Positions 13,501 to 24,060 of a stretch of 64,000 nt of DNA are shown piece after piece. The translations under genes and the position numbers were made by a program. The notes under the pieces are model-generated. The model made no database searches and was not told where the DNA came from. It worked only from the letters and a program-made list of their open reading frames with translations. The stretch covers positions 8,432,001-8,496,000 of the forward strand of contig OW051473.1 of assembly GCA_932521025.1 (NCBI GenBank). The letters are read 5' to 3'. Position 1 is the stretch's first letter, and each line of letters starts with the position of its first letter. Source of the DNA: Oscheius onirici (taxonomy: Eukaryota; Nematoda; Chromadorea; Rhabditida; Rhabditidae).

Positions 13501-16500
13501 TTGACTAAGCCGCTAGACGCAGTGTTCTTCCCTCTCAGAAACAGAGCAGCACTCTCTAAAATATGTCAACGCCGAATGTTAAAGTGCGAACAGTTCAAAA
13601 GCTCGACAGTAATAGTACCCACATAAAGATGCCTTTACTTTACCAGCAGTTTTAAATACGACATTAAGTACGCTTTGTCTCATCTTTAATTTACAGTATG
13701 GAAAAAATCTATTTTTACATGCAGAAAGGCTTGTTCAGACCCTTCTGTTTACTCTAGAACTTGAAAATAAGTCCAGCGTTTTTCACAGCTTTCTGTACGG
13801 TATACAAACAGGCACCGTTTCAGAATACTTACACAGCTGATGCGAAAAAGTACTTGAGTTGGCGGAAGGAGCTGAAGACCTACAGTACGGTCTATGTTCT
13901 TTTCAAGTGCGCGCAGGTGTCTTTTCCCTCTCGGATCACGCAGCGACTCTGGCTCTCTTACGTCCAATATTTGATAATGTCTTTGCTACAGATTTCTCGA
14001 TCTGTTTCTTGCTCTTTGCTCTGCTTGAACGAACGTTTTTTGAGAGAAAAATTAGCTTATTCTTCCTTCCCCTGTTCCGGGTATTGGGGGCCTCCTTCTC
14101 GAGTTACCTCTTAGGCCTCCAGTCTCTCTGACGAAAAACTTTGAACACTTAGACTTCTAACGACAATAACACCTTTTATCCGCTTGTGCCCCCGGCATTC
14201 CGGTCTCTTCCATTGTGCGACTCTGCTCAATAATTTCTTAGTCTCCTTCTTCATTACCGAAATTGGCGCGTTGTCTAGAAGGGGGAACTTTTTCCCCTCA
14301 TGTCCATCTATAGAACTGTTCCTGCAGAGTCTCAGATATTCATTGGGCCTTTAAGGATGGGACAAGTCCTTCCGTCTATCAACATCTAACTAAATCTGCC
14401 CCTCACTCCCATACTCATCTCTTGTTTACAGCTTTTACTTTCCTTTCTTCGTTATTCAAAATAGCCGAGAAGTTAGCTTAATGTTAGCGCTTCCTCCTTT
14501 TTTCAAATAGAGAGAACAAAAAGAGTGATCTTTGTTTGGCTTAGACTTTCAACTTCTAATAAGCCTTAGCCCACTCGCATCTCTTTGGCCTGAGGCTAAT
14601 TTGACTCGAATCCTTGCGTCTTCACCAAAAATTAAAAAGAAGGAACTTTTGAATAGTCGAAAAAGATATACGACTATGTGACGCAGCACACATATTAGAG
14701 TAGGTCGGATTACATGTCTCCCCAAACTTCTACATTACACACATCAAAATAGATTTTGTGTTTGCTTTGAAAGTCTGAAAGGATACTTCTTTTTGTGCTC
14801 AAGATGGTCTTTTTCAGAGCTATACATGACCCAACGTTAACTTTTCTCTTTTGTACCGCGATAAAATGGAGAACAGCTCATCTGAGCTGCGAGAATGTTA
14901 CGTCTATGCACCACAGCCACAGCCATACGTGTTAGTTCTGTACTTTATATTTTGACTAAAAGAGGTTTAGGATCTATTCCCAGATCATCAATGGCTGGTT
15001 GACATCGTTCTGTGTGCTTTTGGGAACCATAGGAAACCTTCATGGCATAAAGAGCGTTCAGATGACCAACCTTGAGAAGGTTTGTAAAAAATTTTAGCGG
15101 GTAAAATAAGTTTTTTAGAACCGAGGCGTCGTGTTAGCCGTCTCAATGATGTCGCTAGCCATCTGGGACACTATCCTGCTCTGGTGTGCCTTCTTCTACT
15201 ACGGTATCAAGCAGATGCCGCTCGGACTAGACCAGGACATCATCAATCGCGCCACACCGTGGTTCCACGCCTTTTCGCAAATTGCAAACACGGCTTCTGT
15301 AGGTTTCCTCTTCCTCTTCTGCATCTTCTTTTCGTAGAGAGATGAAATTGAATTTACGTGCATATGCAATAGACATGGTTTTATGTGAACGGGAAATTCA
15401 AAGTCCTCCGGGACCAAAGTTTAAGCAAGAGTCCCGATTCAATAAAGAAAAGACCATTTTAGATATGGTGTGTTGTGGCTATAACGACCCAGCGCTTTCT
15501 CGCCACAAGGGATCCATTCCGATCATCGAGGTTTGAGGCTCGGAAATTAGCGGGAAAGACCCAATTTTAGGTCAGCTGTGGTGATGCAGTCGTTCCGAAG
15601 TGAGAGAAGAATTTCCTTCATCTATTGCTCATCATACAGAAAGTTGTTTAGGTACCTTGCAAAATATGCAAGGTTTAGTGAGATTTTCAGAATGCCATTC
15701 TTTCTGTCTTGCCTGGCCATTCTGCTGAATTCCACTTCCTTCTTCGAGATTGTGGCCATTCCGTGCTTTAGAGCAAGCACAGGCCAGCTGTCAATCCAGG
15801 TTTGTTGGCATACAAAAACCCTCAAGGAGCAAGTTTAAGCTTATCGCCACGGACTTTCGCAGAAATAGCACATACCAGTTCTACCGTATGCTTTCAAGAA
15901 TGGTCTTGGTATCCATCGGACCCAATATTTACATCTTCTGTAAGTGAAGACCAGCTAATAAAGACGAATTCTGTTTCAGGCATGACTCTCATTATGCTCT
16001 ACTTCCTCCGAAGGTCTAGTGGGTCAAGGAGACAACTTTTCCAACTGGCTGATACTGTGCTGGAGAGACATGCGTCCAGAGAAACCACTCAAACGTGGAT
16101 CTCAATGTTCATCGTCGCCAAATTCTTGCTGTTCCGAAGCTTGACGTTCTTCGTAAGTTGATCAGACTCCTGTTTTCACAAAAAGCTGCTCTTAGCTCGA
16201 CATAATGGAAGTGACAACTGGCCTAGACAACTTCTACCTCGTCGACATTAGCAATTTTTTTGTCATTGTCAACAGCGCCACGAACTGCTTCATATTCCTG
16301 AAGGTGCGTGAGTTTCGTAAGATCAGAAGAGATATGGAATGTCTAATGGCCCTTGACTGATCAATTATTACTAGTGTATTCAGGCTTCACAATGGCTGAG
16401 CAACCGCTATGTCGAAAGTAAGACGATGAAGAGAAAGAGGACCGTCTGTGACATTCGTCAAATGTTGGGAGATACCAGGCTGAAGCTGTTAGAGTCTTCA

Positions 16501-18513
16501 TGGAAGAATGCGCTGAACATGACCAATGGACAGCTCGGATTGAGAGTTCTCTACTCTATTCTGAGAAAACATCCTCAGCTATTCAGCGCGTTCAGACCTC
16601 AGCAACAGGTACAATCTATAGAGATTCGGATCAAATGACAACCATTACAGTGTCCGCAAGTTGAGTCAGAGTTGGTAGCCTTGTTGACCAATGGCAACAG
16701 AAGAAGCTTTGACATCATCACGAACACCAAGTGAGTTATCTTAATATTCCTGGGTAAAAACGGACCGTGTTCAAATCTTTACTTGTCGATAACCTAATAG
16801 GTTCACGACGAATCGAATGAGCTCAAAGCCAAGTTAAATAGCGTATAATGATCCAGCCAAGCTCGAAGTTGTGTAATAGTTCTGCTGTGCAAGTACGAAA
16901 GTTGCCTCTATGACCAAAATTTTCATCCACGTAGGAGGCAGGTTTTCGAACAACCGCGTTCATGAACCAAGAAGGTTGCTTTTGCCAGTACAGGTCAAAC
17001 GTATCTTGAATTGTTAAAACCTTTTCTTTTTTACATTTTGCGGAAAAATGCGCTGAATACATATATCAGCAACAAGGCAAATACAGTCATCTACTTACGA
17101 ACAAAAGTTTCTAGAGCTATTGAAAGTGACCAAATAATGAACCTCATTTAGGTACCAAGAAGTGGCCGACAGGATCACCTCCTTCATATCGGAGCTCATT
17201 GAAATGATGACCAACGGTCTCCCAGAACATTACATTGTGATGCGTATTCGGCGCGTTGGAGCTGTTCACGCCAACCGTGGTCTACAATTCAACTCTAGTG
17301 TTTTTAAGGAGTTCAAAGCCAGTACAATCCAAATTGTCTCCGATGCGGAGTTTCCCACGCCTACGGTATTTTGAATCGTTTGAAGTGTTTGAAAACGACA
17401 TTTTTAGGACCGCGAAGCTGTCGTGGACGTGTGGAATGTATTTATCTCTTTCATCATCCGTGAAATGAAAATGGGTACATGGGCAATGGATGAAAACCAG
17501 CTGCCCTGAAAGGATCTTTCCATCTAACCCCCTCTATCACTGCTCACTATTGAACTTGTCCTACCCAGTTCCACAGCCAAGGATCTCAGTCAACACTGAT
17601 TTTACTTGTCCCCTACTTTGTTTCCTTACTCAACAGGTATTTGTGTCATCGGTGCCATTATTTGTGTGTATATACTTTGAGAATAAACGTACCCGGCCAG
17701 AAAACCAAAGACTTTTGACTGTTGGAGCCTTCTCCAGATACATTTGAAGGGAGTGGTTCAGAAACTCGACATCATCCTATAAACAAGCTCAGAGTTCCTG
17801 GGTAAGTGTTTTGTTTACCACAGCACTTGGTACTTGGTTCATGTGGAGTACCGGGTCATGGTCGTGAACCCAGTTATTGGGATCAAACCAACAGCCGAAA
17901 GCAACTTCGGCATCGAAGAATGCTTCTGAAAACAATGTATCACGTTGAAAACAGTTTGTTTATAAGGATTTTCTGTTCTTCTTTCTGGTTTTTCAGCAAA
18001 CAAGCTAATCGTTTTCTACGTTTGTGCTGTTCTGCTCATATAATTTTTCAAACCCGTAGAACGAGACGTAGTTGACAATTTGGTACACTGCTCATAATGT
18101 GTTCTGGCTCCGTTTCCAACAAAGAGGTGACGTAGTGTATGAAAACCAACCTTCTGGACTCTTCCTCTTTGAACACTGCAACTTTCCTGGCTTTCCAAGT
18201 ACCACATTATCGTCAAAATACAAGACTCCGTCCTGTGGCAAGGTAACCCTACTGACCTGAACATAAGTTTATGTTAAAATCTACACAGCTTACCAAAAGA
18301 TCGTTGTCAAAATACGCGACAGTGTTTTCAGACTCTTCGAACACTATGTGATCGTCTGAAATGATGATAAGTAAGACTAACCTGGAACGAACCAATACAA
18401 ACTTTATCCTTGGGTGTCCAGTTGTCTCTATGCGAAATTTTGTTCGTTGAAGTAAAATAAAATTCATGGCTGTGAATTGATGGTAGTGAGAGGAACAGCG
18501 CTGTGAGCAGCAT
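7550..18513 (-). CDS. AMN: amnionless (cubilin partner), 14 exons, with a nested opposite-strand gene
   Basis: Type I membrane protein that in animals partners cubilin in endocytosis of protein ligands. Exons (minus): 18513-18393, 18355-18294, 18256-18151, 17925-17819, 17776-17693, 9195-9139, 9101-8943, 8896-8800, 8764-8700, 8666-8577, 8536-8428, 8387-8319, 7959-7863, 7823-7550. Every phase fits and the total is 498 residues (human about 453). Visible marks: signal peptide MLLTALFLSLPSIHS; DNWTPKDKVC; the LPQDG motif; WFDPNNWVHDHD; the VWFC-like cysteine stretch EPVKPFGHCCEICG near residue 255; one transmembrane helix near residues 380-398; and a cytoplasmic ENPAF, the place of the FxNPxF endocytic signal. 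The N-terminal half (17.7-18.5 kb) and C-terminal half (7.6-9.2 kb) do not overlap and join in phase, which argues for one gene with an 8.5-kb intron rather than two fragments. Confidence 0.87.
9196..14865. other. large amnionless intron, part without recognisable gene
   Basis: Upstream of the nested GPCR-globin gene I see only short open frames in conflicting directions, none with family motifs or paired splice sites. A pyrimidine-rich tract (11027-11110) is the only notable low-complexity feature. Regulatory elements for the nested gene may lie near its 3' end but cannot be read off. Confidence 0.5.
11027..11110. repeat. CT-rich low-complexity tract
   Basis: Runs of TCTCTC/TGTCTC/TCTGTC over about 84 bases on the plus strand, inside the large amnionless intron. 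It reads as imperfect simple repeat with no coding value. Confidence 0.7.
14866..17509 (+). CDS. GPCR-globin chimera, GLB-33-like (12 exons)
   Basis: A seven-transmembrane FMRFamide-receptor-like GPCR with a globin domain as its C-terminal tail, as described for C. elegans and Ascaris GLB-33. Exons 14866-14930, 14971-15079, 15119-15298, 15463-15530, 15571-15799, 15840-15939, 15980-16152, 16196-16303, 16375-16608, 16651-16730, 17152-17365, 17408-17509 join to 553 residues. TM1 begins at INGWLTSFCVLLGTIGNLHG. TM3 ends TTQRFLATRDPF, so the DRY box is TQRF. TM7 has NSATNCFIF in place of NPxxY. Globin, residues about 375-545: A/B helices LESSWKNALNM, HPQLFSAF with the CD1 phenylalanine, RRVGAVHANRG with the proximal (F8) histidine near residue 488, and H helix VVDVWNVFISFIIREMKMG. 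No histidine sits at the expected distal E7 position (TKYQEV; probably lysine or tyrosine). The whole gene lies inside an amnionless intron on the opposite strand. A likely role is gas or redox sensing in neurons (inference). Confidence 0.9.
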
Positions 18514-19011
18514 GGGAGGAATCTACGCCGTTGGTGGTTTGTTGATAGCCTCGGAAATACAATACTGTCCAGTCACTACCCATCATCTGAACCTAAACAA
18601 ACTGTTCTGTTTTTCACTTTTCTTTTAAAACATAGCTTGTTTAAACTGTTCAACTCCCAAAACCCGCTTGTATAAATCATCTGTTTTCCCTTTTTTTTTC
18701 AATTCACTAAAGGATTTTTTCATCCGCACGTAAAGTTAGTTTTCTATGAGATCAGAGATTTTACAATCTTTGCACACTTTGCATACAGTTCTTTGTATCA
18801 TTTTCAATATTATGTTTTCATTATTTTGAAGTTTCTTTACAAGAAACTACAGTAGTGTGACCTCGCGTTTGATCGAAAAGAGTAGTTTTGCGACCTGACC
18901 CTTTCAAATAGGTGGATGCTCCCCATACGCTCCTAGATAGGTACTGCCGAAATTTTTCTGTCTCTGAGACAGTTTTCAGTATTATTTCGGAGCATGATCT
19001 AGAACGCTAAT
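18514..19011. promoter_or_regulatory. shared intergenic region between divergent amnionless and APC7
   Basis: 498 bases separate the amnionless start (minus) from the APC7 start (plus), so this must hold both promoters. A splice-acceptor-like TTTTCAG at about 18973-18979 precedes APC7 and may be its trans-splice site. No clear TATA box was found. Confidence 0.45.
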
Positions 19012-21739
19012 ATGGTGAGTCTTTATTTTCAAATTATCGATTTGACAAGCGCAGATCGCACCTCTCCTGTTCAAGTCTACCATTTTGTTTCGTTCGATTG
19101 ATTTCGAAAATTAAGGTGATGTCATTCTTCGACAGTATACATGAATTGTATCAACAAGAGCTCTACGACGAAATTGTCTTCTTGGATGAACTCGTTCCCG
19201 TAAAGTTCCGAGGATCGTAAGTTTATTTTGTGTCTTTGTTAAATCGATCTGATCTAGCTTGACACCAAAACACGAAGGACTTTTGAATGCTTATTTGGGA
19301 GAAACATACTACCAACTGGAGAAATACAATCTTGCTCTACGGGTACAGTCTCTTTCAGTTATTTTTTATAATTTGTTCAGAGCTATCGGGACGCTCTTGA
19401 AGTGTACACTCACTGTCCACGAGCAATACTTCTCAAGGTAAAGGAGAAACGAAATAAAGATTTATTTCTGTTCAGAATTTCACTGAAACTGACGTCCGAT
19501 TTCGTCTTCATCGAGTTTTGGTGAAGCTACGCCGATTTGATGAAGCGATTCGTGAGTCTAACAACAAATATTTCGATGATCGTATTTTCAGAAATGTTGA
19601 AAGCCATTCCGGAATGTGAGTCTCCTCCAAAGGTCAAAGCTGCCTTGGCTAAGCTATTGTTGGCCCGAGATGGAGCTTCTGTCAATCCGAACAGTTTTTA
19701 CGAGTAAGCCTGTTTATGGTTTGTTCATAAAGTCTAAGACATGCCGCAACCCTTTTTTCGTTGCGGGACAGAATATTTAAAAAAACGCTCAATTTTTGGA
19801 AATTCTGGCGGTGATTGTTGTTGTCAAAAGGTTTTGTCAAAATTTGCGTGCAAACAAAAGTGAATGCGTTGTGGTATGTCTTTGACTTTTTGAACAAACC
19901 ATATCATATTCGAAAAATGACAAATTCAGATCAATAATGAAGGCATCTTCATCGGCATTACAGGCGACTTCTTACCTCCTGAAAAATGGAATAATTGACC
20001 TCGAAGCCATTCCTACTCCTGCAGCTTTGAAGAACATTCCACAGGTTCAGACCTTCCTCGAAAGCCAAAGTCTTCTGGCTCGGAAACAATGTCGAGAAGC
20101 AGTCGACTTGTTGCTAAACATGGCTGACTGTTCGTTCAGGTTAGATTTTTTTGTAATTATTTTTTTACTTTACAATATAGGGCGTTAATAGAGGCAGGAG
20201 ATCTTCTTTACAACGTTGGAAATGATGAGGCAAAACACGTTTTACTCAGGGCTCATCGGATGGAGCCGGACCGTATCACCCTCATGGACACACTTTCCTA
20301 TTTACTGTATCAGGTATGAAAGACAGTCAATTCAGGAGATAACGTACCCCCTCGTGCAGGGTCCGGATTGAAGTTGCGATCGCTTTCTTCATAGACTGTC
20401 ATCCTATCCATTCGACTATCCAGACTTCAACAAAATGCCGTAAAATATAAAACTGAATTGAGAAAAAAGGAAAATCTAATTTCAGATGCGCAAAAAGGCA
20501 TAAAAAGTACTCTTTTGTATGGCGGGAAAACATGTGTGATGGCGGGGGGGGGAGGGAGGGAGTGTACGTTATATCAAAGATTGATTGCAAATTTATTTTA
20601 AAACCTAGTTTTCAGGAGCCTGTCTATCATCCTGAACTGGAACAGTTGGCTCTCTGTTTGATGAAAGAAGATCCGAATAGCGCCGAGGCACAGATCTCCT
20701 TTGCATATTTGACTAGAACCTTGGGTATTTTTTCTTTTTTCTTCGACTTTCTTTGGTTTTAGGCAAAAGTTACCAAGCGAAAGCCTTGCAAATGGCGTTC
20801 AGCGCCTGCCAGATCAATCAGTATTCCAATCGGTCAAAAACACAAGCTCTCTTGCTAAAGACAGGAATTCTCGTGGACATGGGTATTGTCTTTTGAAAAC
20901 AAGGAACATGAATCTTCAGACAAAAGCGACGAAGCATCAAAGACGATATCCGAAGCCATCAAATTCGATCCGAATAACTTTGACTTCCAAAAAGCTCTCA
21001 TCAACAGCTACCTTTCTAAATCGAAAATTCGCGAGGCGAGAACTTGGCTCAGCAATATAACTATTGCTCGCCCAAATGAGCCCCGAGTGATGGTAACTGT
21101 TTTTCTATCAACTTAAGATAATTGCAATTGCAGGTACTCCGTGCTCAAGTACTGCTAAAATCCGGAACACAAGTAGGAAAAATTGTTAGTTTACCTTCAA
21201 ATAAAAGTAAAGGAATTGTCAGGAAGCACAGAAACTGCTCGAACAGGCTTTGGAAGTTGACCCACATAACATGGAAGGCATTTGGAGTTTGGCAGATCTC
21301 TATGAAAAGGCCGGCAAGTTCGATATAGCTTGTGATTTGCTGAAAAAACTAACGGTATCTTATATTTGATGGAAAAACACGATTTTTTTTGTTTAGCAAG
21401 GATCGTACAATAGCGCCAACTTGGGTCGCATGCACCAGATGTTGGGAGAACTGCTTACAAAATGTCAAGAGCCTGGACAAGCTTATGACCATGTAAACAT
21501 CGCCATTTCGAACGGAAGAGATGAAGCTTTGGCACAGGTGAGGTTTTAGTTATTTTGAAATCTATTGAGACATCTAGATTCCAAATCTGGACGGAGTTCT
21601 CTACCAGACTCCCTCTCCTCTGGCACCCGTAGCCCGACAGCCACATGCTCCAAGACGAAATAGGCCTTCGCGACAAAACAGCGATATGGACAGCTCTCTC
21701 GAGATCAACAATAGCAATGATCAAGGCAGCTCTCGGTAG
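19012..21739 (+). CDS. APC7: anaphase-promoting complex subunit 7 (TPR protein)
   Basis: Tetratricopeptide subunit of the APC/C ubiquitin ligase that drives exit from mitosis. Exons: ATG at 19012-19014, then 19116-19216, 19258-19342, 19381-19437, 19476-19551, 19592-19703, 19930-20139, 20181-20313, 20616-20724, 20763-20882, 20920-21092, 21134-21172, 21223-21354, 21397-21537, 21578-21739; phases close to 550 residues, near the vertebrate length. If the three-base first exon is wrong, the ATG at 19119 starts the same frame. APC7-like landmarks: RFDEAIQMLKAIPE early; AGDLLYNVGNDEAKHVLLRA; LLLKTGILVDM; AIKFDPNNFDFQKALINSYL; KLLEQALEVDPHNMEGIWSL. The tail is rich in Ser, Asn and Arg. Other TPR subunits (CDC27, CDC16, CDC23) fit less well. 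Confidence 0.8.
19717..19901. mobile_element. mariner-type MITE, 185 bp, in an APC7 intron
   Basis: Imperfect inverted ends of about 35 bp start TGGTTTGTTCATAAAGTCTA on the left and TGGTTTGTTCAAAAAGTCAA on the right (read inward). TA dinucleotides flank both sides (19715-19716 and 19902-19903), the Tc1/mariner target duplication. No coding content. It fills most of the 226-nt intron 19704-19929. Confidence 0.8.
20541..20560 (+). other. G-rich run, quadruplex-capable
   Basis: A run of ten Gs followed by GGAGGGAGGG within the APC7 intron 20314-20615. Four or more G tracts in 20 bases on the coding strand would allow a G-quadruplex in DNA or pre-mRNA. Confidence 0.5.
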
Positions 21740-22187
21740 AATTTTCACATTTTTCAGCCAATCTAAAAAAACTCTTAAATATTTCGTCAGCCACCGTATT
21801 TAAAAATTGACATTTATCTAATGATAGTGGTCATTGCTGGGATCTTTCCCATGTATTCAAATTCCTTCTTTCCGTATCCCTTTTGGTGCCGAACTTCCTT
21901 TGTTCCACGTTAACGCTGTTCCCCTTATCCCAGATTGTAAAAATCTCTCCGCCTTGAGCCATTGCTTTTTCTTCTTAACGGAAATCTCCTTTTGTTTCAA
22001 AACCTCTGTCATCTTGTTATCAGTTGAACATTGTAATAAAAGAATGATTGCTCACAATTTGTGAACAAATACTGCCAAAAGGTCAGTTTGGTTTGACCAG
22101 CTAAGCTGTCCAAGCACGACCATTGCACAGAAACAGTACGAAATCTATTTGGGGGTTTACTGAGGGGCGACATACTCCCGGATTGGA

Positions 22188-22194
22188 TATAAAA
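22188..22194 (+). promoter_or_regulatory. TATA box of the PLA2-like gene
   Basis: TATAAAA 34 bases before the start codon at 22228, with no splice acceptor in between, so transcription probably starts very close to the ATG. Confidence 0.6.
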
Positions 22195-22227
22195 GCCGAG
22201 AATGAACATGGATTATAACCAACCATC

Positions 22228-22622
22228 ATGAAGTATTCTCTTGTCTTTCTCCTCCTCACGGTTTCCGTCTCCTCGGCTGCTTTCAGCTGTGGATCAAACA
22301 AGTTCCAAAATTGGATTACAAACTTGTTTGTGAAACTAGACTGTAAAAGCAGAGTCGGTTAGTGTCTTCTCACAAAATTGCGTACATACATTTTTAAGGT
22401 CAGTTCGATAGCTGCTGCCGTACCCACGACAGATGCTATGATAGAAAAGGCGGCAGAGCAGCTTGTGACTCAGCCTTCTGCAGTTGTCTGGATCGAGCTG
22501 CTGGTAACTCCATGTGCAAGGTTTGCTCAACCATTTTTAGTAATCCCTCTTTTTTTCAGACTGACGCAAAAGCCTTTTGCTGGGCTGTGAAGAAGTTTGG
22601 CGGAGGAGCTTACAATGGATAA
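22228..22622 (+). CDS. secreted phospholipase A2-like protein, 104 aa
   Basis: Small secreted protein with the phospholipase A2 active-site signature. Exons 22228-22357, 22399-22520 and 22560-22622 join in phase. Signal peptide MKYSLVFLLLTVSVSSA, then a mature chain with ten cysteines. The second exon opens with QFDSCCRTHDRCYD, the CCxxHDxCY motif containing the catalytic His-Asp pair, followed by FCSCLDRA and the C-terminal FGGGAYNG. Nematode PLA2-like proteins have the same order; the classical YGCYCG calcium loop is not evident, so catalytic activity is uncertain. It would hydrolyse the sn-2 ester of phospholipids if active. A truncated relative lies at 27131-27250. Confidence 0.78.
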
Positions 22623-23699
22623 GTGTGGAAACTTGTGACATCTTTGCTGTACTTACTGGCGATTTTCACATGTATGTATAAACGTCTTTGGTAGCCATCT
22701 TTTGATTTCAGCCAAACGGTTTTACATTTGCAACAATTAACGCCAAACTTTTAGTTCCGACAGAGCAACGTTCATGTCTAGTCGTTACCAGTCACTACTG
22801 CAATAGTGTCCATATCGCATCCCCCGCGGAGTGTGTGGTGGATTTAGCAACTTGACTAGAAGACTGTTCACCGTTAACAGAGACACCCAACAATTAATTT
22901 CAAAGGAATAATCCCGGAAAACACAGTTTATGCTTGAAATGCCAAAGCTTCTCCAAAGAGGGATAGTATGTTCGAGGTTTACTTACTTTTTGTACGTTAA
23001 ATTAAGTTTTTACTTTTGCTTTCAAAGCAGGTAAAGAGTATGTAGATAGTAGGAAAATAGTACTAAAACAACTTTTACGTATTTCTGCTAGATATTGTGG
23101 GACAAACAAAATATCGGCGGCAGACATCTTCTTGTGTCCACCTTTAGAACGTTTCTACAATAAATAACCCTCAAGAGACTGAAACGCGTTACACTAGTAA
23201 TCCCATACAAATTAAAGGATCTTCGTTGTAAGAACGGTCAAACTTAATCTTTTGCTGATCGCCAGCTTACTGACTGAGATTCAACTCTGCCCGTTGGTTT
23301 CGCCTCTCTTTTTTTCAAGGAAATATGAATATGCATAGAACATGGTTTTGTATTCAGTGTGGTCTTCGTATGAAGGCATCCATATTTCAATAGTCCTGCA
23401 GTCAGTCAATACGGGAGTTGCACTAGGATTGTACCAGGATTTGCTTTGTCAAAATCGTCGATTTTGCGCTGAGTGAAGCCGCTATACAACAAGTGGCAGA
23501 TGCTATCATGTGTAGAGATTTTGGAAAGAAGAATGATCAATTTTCTAGAAGTGCATTCTTTCTGGCAATCTTTGGCCTGACTATTGAACTATCTTCGGCC
23601 TTATAGTGGAAATGGCGGAGCATGTCGCTCGGTACAACGATAAACTTGACAGTGCTCTACTTGCTTTAAAGTCATTTCCTTCATTCTCTAAAATTTCAG
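22623..23699 (+). other. intergenic, no gene seen
   Basis: Only short unconnected frames. A good acceptor (CTAAAATTTCAG) ends the stretch at 23699, just before the next start codon. Confidence 0.5.
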
Positions 23700-24060
23700 A
23701 TGGATTGTGTCATGGAACTCTTCTATCTTGCTTTGACAATGTGGTTGGGTATTATGATGTGTTGTATCCTCTGCCTCCCTTACTGTTGTCTGGCATGCTG
23801 CTGTATGGAGTGAGATTGTTTTTTCTGTTGGTTTTGAAAAGAAGGTTAGGTGCAGAGCTCAAGCCCAGTCTCGTACCACCGTAAGACTTGTACTCCATCA
23901 GCTCTTGAGGCATCGTACTCTTCTCGTCCCGACTCGTGCGAGGTAAAATCTTTTATATGTTTACCCAAACAAATATGTTTAGAAGGAGCCTGCGAGCGGA
24001 GACAAGGAGGTACAAGACGTTCAGGAAGGAGACAACATCTACGTGGAAATCGACGCCTGA
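23700..24060 (+). CDS. small cysteine-rich single-pass membrane protein (model tentative)
   Basis: The first exon starts directly after an acceptor: ATG at 23700 and a very hydrophobic, cysteine-rich helix (MWLGIMMCCILCLPYCCLAC). A donor at about 23809 and further short exons lead to an acidic tail, KEPASGDKEVQDVQEGDN, stop at 24058-24060, with AATAAA at 24095-24100. Joining the pieces in phase needs an intron 23810-23849 and a very short 29-nt one (about 23881-23909), so the middle is uncertain. Small Cys-rich membrane adaptors of WBP1/VOPP1 or Shisa type look similar in layout, but I do not recognise the family. Confidence 0.45.

Noticed and set aside
16823..17062. 79-codon minus-strand frame in a GPCR-globin intron
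   Set aside because: Intron ends join in phase and nothing in the frame is recognisable; no inverted repeats mark a transposon.
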